DNA of 64,000 nucleotides from Litorivicinus sp. (GTDB taxonomy: Bacteria > Pseudomonadota > Gammaproteobacteria > Pseudomonadales > Litorivicinaceae), in assembly GCA_018401755.1 (NCBI GenBank), contig JAGYKJ010000007.1:310001-374000 (forward strand), read 5' to 3'. Numbering within the stretch: the first letter of the stretch is position 1; every line of letters begins with the position of its first letter. Below, piece after piece: positions 41,695 through 55,526 of the stretch. The position numbers and the translations under genes were made by a program. The notes under the pieces are model-generated. The model was given only the letters and a program-made list of their open reading frames with translations. It did no database searches and was not told where the DNA came from.

Positions 41695-43464
41695 ATGGCG
41701 ACGTTACGGAAGTTATCCTTTGACGCGGTGGTGATCGGTGGTGGTGGGGCAGGCATGCGTGCATCACTGCAAATGGCGCAGTCTGGATTTAACACCGCGT
41801 GTCTTACCAAAGTGTTTCCCACCCGCTCTCACACGGTCAGTGCGCAAGGCGGAATTACTTGCGCGATCGCAAGTGACGATCCAAATGATGACTGGCGCTG
41901 GCATATGTATGACACCGTCAAGGGCTCTGATTACATTGGCGATCAGGATGCTATCGAGTACATGTGTTCGGTTGGGCCCGAGGCGGTCTTTGAGCTTGAG
42001 CACATGGGTTTGCCGTTTTCGAGAACTGAGAATGGCCGAATTTATCAGCGACCTTTCGGGGGTCAGTCCAAGGATTTTGGGAAAGGCGGTCAAGCTGCAC
42101 GGACCTGTGCGGCGGCGGATCGAACAGGGCATGCACTGTTACATACGCTGTATCAGGCCAATCTGAAAAATGAAACCACCTTTCTGAATGAGTGGTTTGC
42201 AGTCGATTTGGTTCGAAACCAAGACGATGTTGTTGTCGGTGTCATTGCGATTTGCATTGAGACCGGTGAGGTGGTGTTTGTCGAATCCAAAGCCACCGTC
42301 TTGGCCACGGGTGGCGCGGGCCGCATTTATGCGTCAACAACCAATGCGCACATCAATACCGGCGACGGGATCGGAATGGCACTCCGCGCGGGCTATCCGA
42401 TGCAAGATATGGAAATGTGGCAGTTCCATCCAACCGGCATTTATGGGGCAGGAACCTTGGTGACCGAGGGATGCCGTGGCGAAGGCGGTTACTTGGTGAA
42501 CAAAGACGGTGAGCGATTCATGGAGCGCTATGCGCCGAATGCAAAAGATCTTGCCGGACGCGACGTTGTTGCGCGGTCCATGATGACTGAGATCTTGGAA
42601 GGTCGAGGCTGTGGCGAGCATAAAGACCATGTGTTCTTGAAGCTCGATCATCTTGGGAAAGAGATTTTGCACTCCCGTCTTCCAGGGATTACTGAGCTGT
42701 CGAAGACCTTTGCGCACGTTGATCCTGTGGAGGCGCCAATTCCGGTTGTGCCAACGTGCCATTACATGATGGGCGGTATTCCGACCAATATTCATGGGCA
42801 AGCGATCATGCAGGTGGATGGTCAAGATCAGATTATCCCAGGCCTCTTCGCCTGTGGAGAAGCCGCTTGCGTGTCTGTCCATGGTGCGAACCGTCTTGGT
42901 GGTAATTCACTCTTGGATTTGGTGGTCTTTGGACGTGCCGCAGGTCTTTTCATTGAGGAGCAGCTGCAGCAAGGAATTTCCTATCGGATGGCCTCTGACG
43001 CCGATGTGGACCGAGCCATGGATCGTCTCAATCGATTGGATTCCAACCAAAATGGAGAGGACCCCGTCGCGTTGAAGTGGGAACTGCAAAACTGCATGCA
43101 GAATTACTTCGGTGTGTTCCGCGATGGCGAGTACATGGCAAAAGGCCGTGCGCAGTTGGCCGAGATGCGTGATCGCATTGCGAATATTCGTTTAACCGAT
43201 ACCTCGCGTGCATTTAATACGGCACGGATGGAAGCGTTAGAACTACAAAATCTGTTTGAGGTGGCCGAATCAACTGCCATTTCCGCAGACGAGCGGACCG
43301 AAAGCCGTGGGGCACATTCACGGAATGATTACCCTGAGCGCGATGACGCGAACTGGCTGTGCCATTCTTTGTATCATCCGACCACCCAGACTTTGACCAA
43401 GCGCGACGTCAACTTCACTCCGAAGACCGTCGAAACCTTTGAACCAAAAGTGCGTACGTACTAA
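41695..43464 (+). CDS. sdhA: succinate dehydrogenase flavoprotein subunit SdhA
   Basis: The FAD subunit, 589 residues, oxidising succinate to fumarate. The FAD fold is [17 protein letters not shown] at the N-terminus. The covalent FAD His is in [12 protein letters not shown] (about residue 45). Active-site regions [17 protein letters not shown] and [11 protein letters not shown] are present. It sits in order C-D-A-B with sdhB 8 bases on. Confidence 0.96.
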   Translation: MATLRKLSFDAVVIGGGGAGMRASLQMAQSGFNTACLTKVFPTRSHTVSAQGGITCAIASDDPNDDWRWHMYDTVKGSDYIGDQDAIEYMCSVGPEAVFELEHMGLPFSRTENGRIYQRPFGGQSKDFGKGGQAARTCAAADRTGHALLHTLYQANLKNETTFLNEWFAVDLVRNQDDVVVGVIAICIETGEVVFVESKATVLATGGAGRIYASTTNAHINTGDGIGMALRAGYPMQDMEMWQFHPTGIYGAGTLVTEGCRGEGGYLVNKDGERFMERYAPNAKDLAGRDVVARSMMTEILEGRGCGEHKDHVFLKLDHLGKEILHSRLPGITELSKTFAHVDPVEAPIPVVPTCHYMMGGIPTNIHGQAIMQVDGQDQIIPGLFACGEAACVSVHGANRLGGNSLLDLVVFGRAAGLFIEEQLQQGISYRMASDADVDRAMDRLNRLDSNQNGEDPVALKWELQNCMQNYFGVFRDGEYMAKGRAQLAEMRDRIANIRLTDTSRAFNTARMEALELQNLFEVAESTAISADERTESRGAHSRNDYPERDDANWLCHSLYHPTTQTLTKRDVNFTPKTVETFEPKVRTY

Positions 43465-43475
43465 GGGGAACTGTG

Positions 43476-44180
43476 ATGCAAGTCAGCGTATATCGTTACA
43501 ACCCTGAAACGGACCGTGAGCCCTATATGCAGGACGTTGAGGTGAACTTGCCGGAAGGCAAGGATCTGATGGTTCTCGATGTGCTCAACCTGATCAAGGA
43601 TAAAGATCAAACATTGAGTTATCGCCGGTCATGCCGTGAAGGAGTCTGTGGCTCCGACGGGATGAACATGAATGGAAAAAACGGGTTGGCTTGTATCACT
43701 CCCGTGTCGGAAGTCGTCAAACATGGCAAGTTAGTGGTGCGACCACTGCCGGGATTGCCTGTGATTCGTGATCTGGTGGTTGATATGTCTGTTTTTTACA
43801 AACAATATCAACGTATTAAGCCCTATCTTCTGAATTCGACCCCGGCATCAGGACGCGAGCGTCTGCAGTCACCAGAAGAGCGCGCAAAACTTGATGGACT
43901 GTACGAATGCATTCTCTGCGCCTGCTGCTCGACGAGCTGTCCCTCGTTTTGGTGGAACCCTGAGAAGTTTGTTGGACCGGCTGGCTTGTTACAGGCCTAT
44001 CGATTCCTGGCGGATAGCCGCGATGAAGCGACCGAAGAACGGTTAGCGGGATTGGATGATCCATTCTCGGTATTTCGTTGCCGTGGAATTATGAACTGTG
44101 TCTCAGTCTGCCCGAAGGGTTTGAATCCAACCAAGGCGATTGGACATATCCGGGACATGTTGTTGTCGCGGGCAACCTAA
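43476..44180 (+). CDS. sdhB: succinate dehydrogenase iron-sulfur subunit SdhB
   Basis: The Fe-S subunit, 234 residues. The 2Fe-2S Cys are in SCREGVCGSDGMNMNGKNGLAC. The C-terminal 4Fe-4S and 3Fe-4S Cys are in CILCACCSTSCPSFWWNPE and CRGIMNCVSVCPKGLNPTKA. The ATG at 43476 has AAGGGGA at good spacing; the GTG just before it is less likely. A terminator follows at 44255. Confidence 0.95.
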   Translation: MQVSVYRYNPETDREPYMQDVEVNLPEGKDLMVLDVLNLIKDKDQTLSYRRSCREGVCGSDGMNMNGKNGLACITPVSEVVKHGKLVVRPLPGLPVIRDLVVDMSVFYKQYQRIKPYLLNSTPASGRERLQSPEERAKLDGLYECILCACCSTSCPSFWWNPEKFVGPAGLLQAYRFLADSRDEATEERLAGLDDPFSVFRCRGIMNCVSVCPKGLNPTKAIGHIRDMLLSRAT

Positions 44181-44254
44181 GTCTAGGTTGTCACAGCACT
44201 GAATTGGTGCGGAAATACGGCGGGCCCTGGGATCCAGTGCTCGGGTGAGAAACG

Positions 44255-44285
44255 AGGCCGTGAGCGATCCCGCGGCCTTTGTTTT
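44255..44285 (+). terminator. probable terminator between sdhB and sucA
   Basis: AGGCCG (44255-44260) pairs with CGGCCT (44273-44278) across a 12-base loop and is followed by TTTGTTTT. It would reduce read-through from sdh into suc; the remaining bases to sucA (44286-44401) could hold a suc promoter. Confidence 0.6.
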
Positions 44286-44401
44286 AGGGAATAGGTCGTA
44301 ATCGATGAAGACCGGGGCAGAGGCCACTATGCAGACGATTGGGTCAGATAGGCCAAGTGCGTGCAGGACAGAGGAATCTCCCGGGTTGAGGGAGAACATC
44401 A

Positions 44402-47233
44402 ATGTCTGACGGCTCGCTTGAGCAACGCTTAAGTACGTCCCACCTGGCCGGTGGCAACTTGGATTATTTAGACGGACTGTTTGAACAGTATCTTCAGGAC
44501 TCGAATTCGGTGCCAATGCAATGGCGCCAATACTTTGACGGATTACCTCGCGTCGAGGGCGCTATCTCCGGTGATGTGTCCCACGCGACAATTCAGTCTC
44601 ACTTTTTAATGTTGGCGAAAAATCGTCGCCGCGCCATGCCGGTGGCTCCTGGGTCGGTCTCGAGTGACTTTGACCGAAAGCAGGTCAACGTGCAGCGCCT
44701 CATGAATGCCTATCGTCTGAGAGGACATCAGCGCGCGCATCTCGACCCATTGGGATTGATGGACCGTGAGCGGGTCCCGGATCTTGAACTCGGGTTTCAT
44801 CAGCTGTCTGACGCCGATCTTGACACCACATTTCAGTTGGGTGTGCAGAATTTCAATCGACCCGAAGCGCCACTGCGCGACATCATCGCATTGATGGAGC
44901 AGACCTATTGTCGGTCGGTCGGGTCGGAGTACATGCATATTGTCGACACGGAAGAGCGGCTTTGGTTGCAGAGCCGAATTGAGGCAGTGCAAGCCAAACC
45001 CAATTACCCGGCGGAGATTAAAACCCATTTACTGCAACGACTCACCGCTGCCGAGGGGCTCGAGAAGTATTTGCAATCGCGCTATCCAGGGACCAAGCGC
45101 TTTGGCTTAGAAGGCGGCGAATCACTCGTTCCTTGTATTGATGAACTGATTCAGCGGGCAGGAGCCTTGGGCGCTAAAGAAATAGTCATCGGCATGGCAC
45201 ACCGTGGTCGCTTGAATTTACTTGTCAATACCTTTGGTAAATCGCCAAAGGACTTGTTTGATGAATTCGATGGGAAGGCGACATACGACAACCATGGTGA
45301 TGTGAAGTACCACCAAGGATTTAGTTCAAATGTAACGACCCCAGGTGGCGAAGTTCATTTGGCGATGGCTTTCAATCCCTCGCATTTGGAGATTGTATCT
45401 CCGGTCGTTGAGGGGAGCGTCCGAGCTCGACAAGACCGTCGCAGTGACCCGTCTGGTGATCGTGTCGTGCCTATTGCGATCCATGGAGATGCGGCTTTCG
45501 CAGGTCAAGGCGTGGTCATGGAAACCTTCCAGATGTCCCAAACGCGGGCATTCAAGACGGGCGGCACCATTCATATCATTGTGAATAATCAGGTCGGGTT
45601 TACCACGTCGGTTCGCGAAGATACGCGCTCCACAGAGTACTGCACGGACATCGCAAAAATGGTCCAAGCGCCGATCCTTCATGTGAATGCCGATGACCCC
45701 GAGGCGGTCAACTTCGTGACCCAGTTAGCGATGGATTATCGCTATGCATTCAAGAAAGATATCGTGATCGATTTGATTTGTTATCGGCGTCGTGGTCATA
45801 ACGAAGCGGATGAACCAAGTGCGACACAACCACTGATGTACGCGGTGATTAAGCACCTGAAAACAACCCGGCAGTTGTATGCAGATCATCTGGTGAGTCA
45901 GGGAGTCTTGTCTGCGGCTGAGGTGGCAGGCATGGAAGATGGGTACCGGGATGCGTTGGATCGTGGTGAGCCAGTCGTGGAGACACTTGTTCGGGAGTCA
46001 AATGCCGAGCTCTTTGTCAATTGGCGTCCGTATCTCGGACATGCCTGGACTGCAGATGCGGATACCTCTTTTGATTTAGAGCGTCTGAAATCGCTCGCGC
46101 TGAGTATTAACACAGTGCCTGCTGGCTTCGTGATGCAGAAGCAAGTGGAAAAGGTCTATGAAGATCGCCGCAAGATGGCTTCTGGAACCTTGCCTTGTAA
46201 TTGGGGTTTTGCAGAGACCTTGGCTTACGCGACCTTGGTCGACCAAAACATTGGTATTCGCTTTACCGGTCAGGATGTTGGGCGAGGGACTTTCTCGCAC
46301 CGACAGGCTGTTCTGCACGAGCAAAATACCGGAATGAGTTATTGTCCGCTGCAACACATTGCAGACGCACAGCCTCGTATCGATATCTATGACTCCTTGT
46401 TGTCGGAGGAAGCGGTACTGGCTTTTGAATATGGATATGCGACCACGGAGCCGCGTAAGTTGGTGATCTGGGAGGCGCAATTTGGTGACTTTGCCAATGG
46501 TGCACAGGTCGTTATTGATCAATTCATCACCTCAGGTGAATTGAAATGGGGCCGTCTCTGTGGATTAACGATGTTGCTTCCACATGGCTACGAAGGCCAA
46601 GGGCCGGAGCACAGCTCGGCGCGGTTAGAGCGCTTCTTGCAACTCTGCGCTGAGCAAAATATCCAAGTCTGTATCCCCTCTACGCCAGCCCAGGTCTACC
46701 ACATGTTACGTCGGCAGATTATTCGCCCGTTGCGGAAGCCGTTGGTGGTGATGAGCCCGAAAAGTTTGCTCCGTAAAAAAGAAGCCGTGTCGACGCTCGA
46801 GGAACTTGCCAATGGCCACTTCCAGACGGTCATTCAGGATATGGGCAACTTAGATCCGCAACAGGTGAAGAAGGTCATCATTTGTTCCGGGAAGGTGTAT
46901 TACGATTTGGAAGCGCATCGTGCTGAGATGGGGATTACGGATCGTGCGATTTTGCGCATTGAGCAGATCTATCCGTTCCCTGAGGATGATTTAGTCAATG
47001 CACTTGCGCCATACGTCAACATGGAAGAACTGATTTGGTGCCAAGAAGAGCCAATGAACCAAGGCGCTTGGTATTCGAGCCAGCATCATATGTTGAATGC
47101 GATGTGGCGCCATGCACCGAATAAGTTTTTACGCTATGCGGGTCGCGCCGCGGCAGCGACACCAGCGGCAGGCTATATGGCGTTACATGTGGCACAGCAG
47201 CAAGCATTGATTCAAGACGCACTGGAAGGGTAA
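44402..47233 (+). CDS. sucA: 2-oxoglutarate dehydrogenase E1 component
   Basis: The thiamine-diphosphate E1 subunit, 943 residues, normal length. The N-terminal segment binding E2 is NLDYLDGLFEQYLQDSNSVP. The ThDP region is GDAAFAGQGVVMETFQMS with HIIVNNQVGFTT. Active-site regions include GMAHRGRLNLLVNTFGK, RRRGHNEADEPSATQPLMY and RFTGQDVGRGTFSHRQAV. It decarboxylates 2-oxoglutarate for SucB. Confidence 0.96.
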   Translation: MSDGSLEQRLSTSHLAGGNLDYLDGLFEQYLQDSNSVPMQWRQYFDGLPRVEGAISGDVSHATIQSHFLMLAKNRRRAMPVAPGSVSSDFDRKQVNVQRLMNAYRLRGHQRAHLDPLGLMDRERVPDLELGFHQLSDADLDTTFQLGVQNFNRPEAPLRDIIALMEQTYCRSVGSEYMHIVDTEERLWLQSRIEAVQAKPNYPAEIKTHLLQRLTAAEGLEKYLQSRYPGTKRFGLEGGESLVPCIDELIQRAGALGAKEIVIGMAHRGRLNLLVNTFGKSPKDLFDEFDGKATYDNHGDVKYHQGFSSNVTTPGGEVHLAMAFNPSHLEIVSPVVEGSVRARQDRRSDPSGDRVVPIAIHGDAAFAGQGVVMETFQMSQTRAFKTGGTIHIIVNNQVGFTTSVREDTRSTEYCTDIAKMVQAPILHVNADDPEAVNFVTQLAMDYRYAFKKDIVIDLICYRRRGHNEADEPSATQPLMYAVIKHLKTTRQLYADHLVSQGVLSAAEVAGMEDGYRDALDRGEPVVETLVRESNAELFVNWRPYLGHAWTADADTSFDLERLKSLALSINTVPAGFVMQKQVEKVYEDRRKMASGTLPCNWGFAETLAYATLVDQNIGIRFTGQDVGRGTFSHRQAVLHEQNTGMSYCPLQHIADAQPRIDIYDSLLSEEAVLAFEYGYATTEPRKLVIWEAQFGDFANGAQVVIDQFITSGELKWGRLCGLTMLLPHGYEGQGPEHSSARLERFLQLCAEQNIQVCIPSTPAQVYHMLRRQIIRPLRKPLVVMSPKSLLRKKEAVSTLEELANGHFQTVIQDMGNLDPQQVKKVIICSGKVYYDLEAHRAEMGITDRAILRIEQIYPFPEDDLVNALAPYVNMEELIWCQEEPMNQGAWYSSQHHMLNAMWRHAPNKFLRYAGRAAAATPAAGYMALHVAQQQALIQDALEG

Positions 47234-47266
47234 CCGTGCCGCACGATGTGGCTACAAGGAATGACA

Positions 47267-49919
<2,653 letters not shown>

Positions 49920-49929
49920 TACCGAACAG

Positions 49930-49952
49930 AGGCACCCTTGAGGTGCCTTTTT
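49930..49952 (+). terminator. intrinsic terminator after lpd
   Basis: AGGCACC and GGTGCCT form a 7-bp stem with a short loop, ending in a TTTTT run, 11 bases after the lpd stop. It separates lpd from sucCD, which should have its own promoter in 49953-50005 or depend on read-through. Confidence 0.88.
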
Positions 49953-50005
49953 GATGTGCCGACGGTTGTCGGTGAATTTGACCTCTGAAACTGTGATGGA
50001 ATGTT

Positions 50006-51175
50006 ATGAATCTGCACGAATACCAAGGGAAAGCCTTGTTCCGTGAATACGGATTGCCAGTCTCGACTGGCATCGCCTGTGATACAGCGGAAGAAGCGGT
50101 AGCCGCCGCCAAGCAAATTGGCGGCGATATGTGGGTGGTGAAAGCCCAGGTGCATGCAGGAGGCCGCGGCAAAGCGGGTGGCGTGAAACTGGTCAAAACC
50201 GACGCGGAAATCCGCGAGTTTTGTGATCGTTTGATTGGTACACGGTTGGTGACCTATCAAACCGATGCCGGCGGCCAACCGGTATCGAAAATTCTGGTTG
50301 AGAGCTGCACTGATATTGCCACTGAGCTCTATCTTGGGGCGGTTGTTGATCGGGCTTCCCGTCGGATTGTATTCATGGCATCGACAGAGGGTGGGGTGGA
50401 GATCGAAAAGGTCGCTCACGAAACGCCTGAGAAGATCTTGAAGGCTGCGATTGACCCGTTAACTGGTGCACAACCCTATCAAGCGCGCGATATTGGCTTC
50501 CAACTCGGGCTAACTGCGACCCAATTGAAGCAATTTACGCAGATCTTTTTGGGTTTAGCGAAATTATTTGACGAAAAAGATGTTGCGCTGATCGAGATTA
50601 ATCCACTGGTGATCACCACGGAAGGCAATCTGCATTGCCTCGATGCTAAGGTCGTGATTGATTCCAATGCCTTGTATCGCCACCCGGAGCTGGTTGCGAT
50701 GCATGATCCGTCTCAGGAAGACGAGCGCGAGGCACAAGCTGCGCGCTGGGAGCTCAACTACGTGGCCCTCGATGGCAATATTGGGTGCATGGTGAACGGT
50801 GCAGGCTTGGCCATGGGAACCATGGATACCGTGAAGTTACACGGTGGGGCGCCGGCGAACTTCCTGGATGTGGGTGGTGGTGCAACCAAGGAGCGTGTTG
50901 CTGAGGCCTTTAAGATCATCCTCTCTGATACCAATGTCAAAGCGGTCTTCGTGAACATTTTTGGTGGGATTGTGCGCTGCGATATGATTGCCGAAGGCAT
51001 CATTGGTGCAGTGGAAGAAGTGGGTGTCAAGGTACCTGTAGTGGTTCGACTTGAAGGAAATAACGCCGAGAAAGGTGCAGAGATTCTGCGTCAATCGGGG
51101 CTAAATATCATCGCCGGTGACAGTCTGTCTGACGCTGCGCAAAAAGTCGTCGCTGCAGCTGGAGGTGCACAATGA
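50006..51175 (+). CDS. sucC: succinyl-CoA synthetase beta subunit
   Basis: The nucleotide-binding beta subunit, 389 residues. It opens with [22 protein letters not shown]-grasp features [16 protein letters not shown] and [20 protein letters not shown] are seen, and [17 protein letters not shown] near 290. With SucD it makes ATP or GTP and succinate from succinyl-CoA. The stop overlaps sucD (ATGA). Confidence 0.96.
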   Translation: MNLHEYQGKALFREYGLPVSTGIACDTAEEAVAAAKQIGGDMWVVKAQVHAGGRGKAGGVKLVKTDAEIREFCDRLIGTRLVTYQTDAGGQPVSKILVESCTDIATELYLGAVVDRASRRIVFMASTEGGVEIEKVAHETPEKILKAAIDPLTGAQPYQARDIGFQLGLTATQLKQFTQIFLGLAKLFDEKDVALIEINPLVITTEGNLHCLDAKVVIDSNALYRHPELVAMHDPSQEDEREAQAARWELNYVALDGNIGCMVNGAGLAMGTMDTVKLHGGAPANFLDVGGGATKERVAEAFKIILSDTNVKAVFVNIFGGIVRCDMIAEGIIGAVEEVGVKVPVVVRLEGNNAEKGAEILRQSGLNIIAGDSLSDAAQKVVAAAGGAQ

Positions 51176-52044
51176 GTATTTTGATCAATCGTGACACCCG
51201 CGTCATTTGTCAGGGATTTACTGGGAAGAATGGGACCTTCCATTCGGAACAAGCGATTGCGTACGGCACCAAGATGGTGGGCGGCGTGACACCTGGGAAG
51301 GGTGGCACGGAGCATTTGAACCTGCCTGTGTTCAATACCGTTCGTGATGCGGTCGATGCAACTCACGCGGATGCATCCGTGATTTATGTACCAGCGCCCT
51401 TTGTGATGGACTCGATTTTGGAAGCAGTGAATGCTGGCGTGTCTTTGATCGTCTGTATTACAGAAGGTGTGCCCACGCTTGATATGCTGAAATGCAAGGT
51501 GGCGTGTGATCAAGCAGGCGTGGTTTTAATTGGTCCAAACTGTCCGGGTGTGATTACACCAGATGAATGCAAAATTGGCATCATGCCCGGACACATCCAT
51601 CTGAAAGGTCGGGTCGGGATTGTGTCTCGATCTGGTACGTTGACCTATGAAGCGGTCAAGCAGACCACTGACATGGGTTTTGGCCAGTCAACCTGTGTTG
51701 GTATTGGGGGTGATCCGATTCCTGGATCGAACTTTATCGATATCTTGGGTCGGTTCCAGAATGATCCTGAAACAGAGGCGATCGTGATGATTGGCGAGAT
51801 CGGCGGAACTGCGGAAGAGGAAGCGGCGGAGTTCATCAAGGCGCATGTGACGAAGCCTGTGGTGAGCTACATTGCAGGTGTGACCGCACCAGCAGGAAAG
51901 CGGATGGGTCATGCTGGGGCGATAATTTCTGGAGGCAAGGGAACGGCCGCGGAGAAATTTGCTGCCTTGGAGACGGCTGGTGTCACCGTGACTCGGAATC
52001 TAGGCGAAATTGGTCAGACATTGAAAATCGCAACTGGCTGGTAA
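51172..52044 (+). CDS. sucD: succinyl-CoA synthetase alpha subunit
   Basis: The CoA-binding alpha subunit, 290 residues. The Rossmann start [16 protein letters not shown] and CoA contacts [20 protein letters not shown] are present. The phosphorylated His is in [14 protein letters not shown] (about residue 245). A terminator begins 9 bases after its stop. Confidence 0.96.
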   Translation: MSILINRDTRVICQGFTGKNGTFHSEQAIAYGTKMVGGVTPGKGGTEHLNLPVFNTVRDAVDATHADASVIYVPAPFVMDSILEAVNAGVSLIVCITEGVPTLDMLKCKVACDQAGVVLIGPNCPGVITPDECKIGIMPGHIHLKGRVGIVSRSGTLTYEAVKQTTDMGFGQSTCVGIGGDPIPGSNFIDILGRFQNDPETEAIVMIGEIGGTAEEEAAEFIKAHVTKPVVSYIAGVTAPAGKRMGHAGAIISGGKGTAAEKFAALETAGVTVTRNLGEIGQTLKIATGW

Positions 52045-52052
52045 GTGATGCG

Positions 52053-52090
52053 AAGGCTGGATTGGGGGACCTGATCCAGCCTTGGTTTTT
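52053..52090 (+). terminator. intrinsic terminator after sucD
   Basis: AAGGCTGGAT (52053-52062) pairs perfectly with ATCCAGCCTT (52074-52083), with an 11-base loop and a following GGTTTTT. Confidence 0.88.
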
Positions 52091-52145
52091 GCTGTTTTGC
52101 CCTCATCGTTTGGGTCTGTCTTAGGCCAACACAGTGATTAGGATG

Positions 52146-54020
52146 ATGACTGCAAACGAACAAACACTCGGATTTCAGACCGAAGTTAAACAACTGTTGC
52201 ACCTCATGGTGCATGCCCTCTATTCAAATCGCGAAATCTTTCTACGTGAATTGATCTCAAATGCGAACGATGCATGCGATAAATTGCGTTTCCAAAGCTT
52301 GGATCGCCCTGAATTCCTGGGCGATGACTCGACGATGACAGTTCACATTGAAGTCGATAGTGAGACCAAGGAGTTGGTGATCCGGGATAACGGCATCGGA
52401 ATGACGCGTGAGGATGCGATCACACATTTAGGAACCATTGCGAAGTCAGGAACCGCCGAGTTTTTGAAAGGACTGACGGGCGAGGGACAAAAAGACGCCA
52501 ATTTGATTGGACAGTTTGGTGTGGGCTTTTACTCAGCCTTTATTGTCGCCGATGCTGTGACTGTGCTGTCGCGACATGCGGGTGTCGACACTGCCGAAGG
52601 GGTCCGCTGGCACTCCACTGGTGACGGCGAATACACTGTCGCGACGATCGATCGTCCTGCGCGTGGTACGGAAATTCGTTTAACGCTGAAAGAGGATGCA
52701 TCGGAGTTCGCTGAAAATTATCGGATCCAGCATTTAGTCACGAAGTATTCAGACCACGTAGCGATTCCCGTCTATTTGCGGAAAGACGATGCGAAGGACG
52801 AGGGGTCTCCATGGGAACAGGTCAATCAAGCGACTGCCCTTTGGATGCGCCCTCGGACTGAGATCTCAGACGATGAGTACAAGGCATTTTATAAGCATGT
52901 CGCACACGATTTCAGTGATCCGCTGACCTGGTCACATCACCGCGTCGAGGGTAAGACGGAATACACCGGACTCCTGTATGTGCCATCGCGTGCGCCTTAC
53001 GATCTATGGAATCGCGAGAGTCCACGTGGCTTGAAGCTCTACGTGCAGCGAGTCTTCATCATGGATCGTGCCGAAGAGTTTCTGCCGCTCTACCTGCGAT
53101 TTATTCGCGGGGTGATTGATTCTGCCGATTTGTCTTTAAATGTCTCGCGTGAGATTTTGCAAAAAGACAGTCACGTTGAGAGCATGAAATCCGCAGTGAC
53201 GCGCCGTGCGCTCGATATGTTGGCAAAACTGGCCAAGGATAATACTGAAGCCTATCAAACGTTTTGGTCACTGTTTGGCGAGTGCTTGAAGGAAGGGCCT
53301 GCCGAAGATTATCAAAATAAAGATCGAATCATTAAATTATTGCGGTTCGCATCCACTCACGGGAGTGACCCGAAGCAGGTCGTAGGTATTGAGGCCTATC
53401 TAGAGCGTGTGATTGAAGGGCAAACGGATATTTATTATCTCGTTGCTGAGTCCTATGCGAATGCGCTTGGATCGCCTTACCTAGAAGCCTTTAAAGCCCG
53501 TGGCATCGAGGTATTGTTGCTGTCTGACCGAATCGACGAGTGGCTCATGGGTCATCTGCATGCATTTGAGGACCATAATTTCATTGATATTACGCGAGAC
53601 GGTCTTGAACTTCCTGGCGAGGCAGCTGTAGAGCCTGCGAAAAAAGAGACCAAGGCGCAAAAGAAGCTCCTGAGTCGCTTAAAAGATGCATTGGTTGATC
53701 AAGTGGCTGACGTGAAGCGCTCGAAGCGCTTGACGGATTCTGCGGCAGTGCTGGTATTGGGCCAAGATGATTTAGGCCCGCAAATGCGGCAAATCATGGA
53801 GGCTGCTGGGCAGGTCATGCCAGAGTCTAAGCCAAGCCTCGAAGTTAACGTCGATCACGCATTGTTGAAGCGATTGGATCGTGAGACCGATGACACCCGT
53901 TTTACCGAGCTTGCGCGACTGGTGTTTGATCATGCTCAGCTTGGCGCAGGTGGTAAGCTGGATGACGCACCTGGCTACTTGCGGCGGGTGAATGCGTTGT
54001 TGATCGAGCTCGCGGATTGA
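52146..54020 (+). CDS. htpG: chaperone HtpG (Hsp90)
   Basis: An Hsp90 chaperone of 624 residues. The ATP site is in the N-terminal domain: LISNANDACDKLRF, DNGIGMTREDAITHLGTIAKSG, and GQFGVGFYSAF. The middle and C-terminal domains are complete (RGVIDSADLSLNVSREIL, then the dimerisation part). I chose the ATG at 52146 (MTANEQ); GTG at 52134 and ATG at 52143 are in frame. It is followed by a lipoprotein gene sharing its stop codon. Confidence 0.95.
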   Translation: MTANEQTLGFQTEVKQLLHLMVHALYSNREIFLRELISNANDACDKLRFQSLDRPEFLGDDSTMTVHIEVDSETKELVIRDNGIGMTREDAITHLGTIAKSGTAEFLKGLTGEGQKDANLIGQFGVGFYSAFIVADAVTVLSRHAGVDTAEGVRWHSTGDGEYTVATIDRPARGTEIRLTLKEDASEFAENYRIQHLVTKYSDHVAIPVYLRKDDAKDEGSPWEQVNQATALWMRPRTEISDDEYKAFYKHVAHDFSDPLTWSHHRVEGKTEYTGLLYVPSRAPYDLWNRESPRGLKLYVQRVFIMDRAEEFLPLYLRFIRGVIDSADLSLNVSREILQKDSHVESMKSAVTRRALDMLAKLAKDNTEAYQTFWSLFGECLKEGPAEDYQNKDRIIKLLRFASTHGSDPKQVVGIEAYLERVIEGQTDIYYLVAESYANALGSPYLEAFKARGIEVLLLSDRIDEWLMGHLHAFEDHNFIDITRDGLELPGEAAVEPAKKETKAQKKLLSRLKDALVDQVADVKRSKRLTDSAAVLVLGQDDLGPQMRQIMEAAGQVMPESKPSLEVNVDHALLKRLDRETDDTRFTELARLVFDHAQLGAGGKLDDAPGYLRRVNALLIELAD

Positions 54021-54697
54021 TGGGGCGTGCGTGGGCGACCAGCTGTGTTTTGGCACTTTTAGTCGCCTGTGCACCCATACAAACTCCACCAGCACTGAAG
54101 AATTTCGCCAAATCAGATACTGCGTTTTTTGTTGAAGCAGTGCGCACTGAGCTCGATCAACGGTTGGCAGAGTTGATGATCAAACTGTATCGCCGAAATC
54201 CCATTCAGATGCCGCCGGAAATGACCTTGGAATTGCGCCTTCTGCAATTGAAGTCGCCAAGGATTTCGTTAACTGAATTTGATCAAACGTCCTCTGATGC
54301 GCTGCTACGACTTGCCTTTGATCCGGCATTCCAGGGCGATCGTGTGTTTGCATTCACCGCTGGATTGCAAGACATGGTGAATCGAGCCTTTGATGGCCGG
54401 CGCGAGTTTTTGCTACTTGATGATTTTCCTGATCCACAATTCATTTATAACAGTGCCCGAAATATTGAAATGGCTGCGTATTTGTTACGCAGTCAACGAG
54501 ACGCCTCGGGTCAACCCTATCTCTATGCGGATGGTGTGCAGGATGATGTCTTGAATGCCAGCTACTCACAGATTTTGGGTGGGTTGATCAGTGTCCAAGA
54601 CACGCTGGCAACAACGCTTGCCATGAAAGACCAGCGGACCATTAATGCGGTCACGCGAGGTGTGGCGTCCACATTGTTTTTACCTGTTGGATTCTAG
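54020..54697 (+). CDS. putative lipoprotein, function unknown
   Basis: A protein of 225 residues with a lipobox LLVAC near residue 17, so likely lipid-anchored in the envelope. No known domain is evident. The body is mostly helical and polar, with IQMPPEMTLELRLLQL and FLLLDDFPDPQFIYNSARNI as recognisable stretches. The ATG shares a base with the htpG stop. It converges with the phosphatase gene, overlapping by 4 bases. Confidence 0.72.
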   Translation: MGRAWATSCVLALLVACAPIQTPPALKNFAKSDTAFFVEAVRTELDQRLAELMIKLYRRNPIQMPPEMTLELRLLQLKSPRISLTEFDQTSSDALLRLAFDPAFQGDRVFAFTAGLQDMVNRAFDGRREFLLLDDFPDPQFIYNSARNIEMAAYLLRSQRDASGQPYLYADGVQDDVLNASYSQILGGLISVQDTLATTLAMKDQRTINAVTRGVASTLFLPVGF

Positions 54698-55482
54698 GGA
54701 AGGCAGACAACCGCTTGAATCTCAGGCCAGAGTAAGCTGAGCTCTGGATAGAGTGCGGGCGCGACGGCCAAAGTGGGTTGGGGAGCAGTCCGCCAATCGG
54801 GCTTGGCGAGAAAATCACTGGCAATCGCACCTGCTTCGCGGGCAATCAATAGACCCGCCACCGAGTCCCATGCTTTGAGATCGGCATCATAGAGCCCATC
54901 GATTCGCCCCATCGCAAGATCACAGAGCATCAGCGCGGCGCTCCCCGGCTGACGGAGAATAGCGCCTGAGCGGAGCACAGCGGCGATCCGTGCGGTCAGC
55001 TGATCCGGATGGAGTCGCGATGAGTGACACAGACCAATTAAGCTCTCTGATAACATCGAGCGCCACACAGGTTGGATGGGTATTCCGTTGCAGCGTGCTC
55101 CTGCAGTGACAGACCCCTCGTACAGCACATCACGCATGGGATCGTATATGAGCCCCATGACTGCACGTCCGTCTTCAACCAAAGCCAGTGTGATCGCGAA
55201 CACAGGGATGCCTCGCAAGAAATTGGTGGTGCCATCGATTGGGTCAATCACCCATTCTCGTGAGGCAGCCTGCAGGCCTGATTCCTCGCCGACAAAACCA
55301 TCGTCGGGGAAGCGTTTGGAGAGCCTGGCGATCAGGCAGGCTTCCACCTGGCGATCTGCGTCGCTGACGTAGTCTTGTGGTCCCTTGCGATCGACCAAGA
55401 GCTGATCGCGATGCTCAAAAAAGTACCGTGCGAGTTGACCCGCCTCGCGGATTGCATCGATGGCAAAGGCGGTGTCTGACAT
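54694..55482 (-). CDS. inositol monophosphatase family protein
   Basis: A Mg-dependent phosphatase fold, 262 residues. Metal sites are GEESG (about residue 67) and DPIDGTTNF (about 81-89). The last metal Asp is in DLKAWDSVAGLLIAREAG (about 205). Members act on inositol phosphate, 3'-phosphoadenosine phosphates or histidinol phosphate; I cannot separate these. I chose the ATG at 55482; a GTG at 55491 precedes it. Confidence 0.88.
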   Translation of the reverse strand: MSDTAFAIDAIREAGQLARYFFEHRDQLLVDRKGPQDYVSDADRQVEACLIARLSKRFPDDGFVGEESGLQAASREWVIDPIDGTTNFLRGIPVFAITLALVEDGRAVMGLIYDPMRDVLYEGSVTAGARCNGIPIQPVWRSMLSESLIGLCHSSRLHPDQLTARIAAVLRSGAILRQPGSAALMLCDLAMGRIDGLYDADLKAWDSVAGLLIAREAGAIASDFLAKPDWRTAPQPTLAVAPALYPELSLLWPEIQAVVCLP

Positions 55483-55526
55483 GAAAATCACCTACACTGT
55501 GGGTTTGGACAAGAAAACGAGACGCT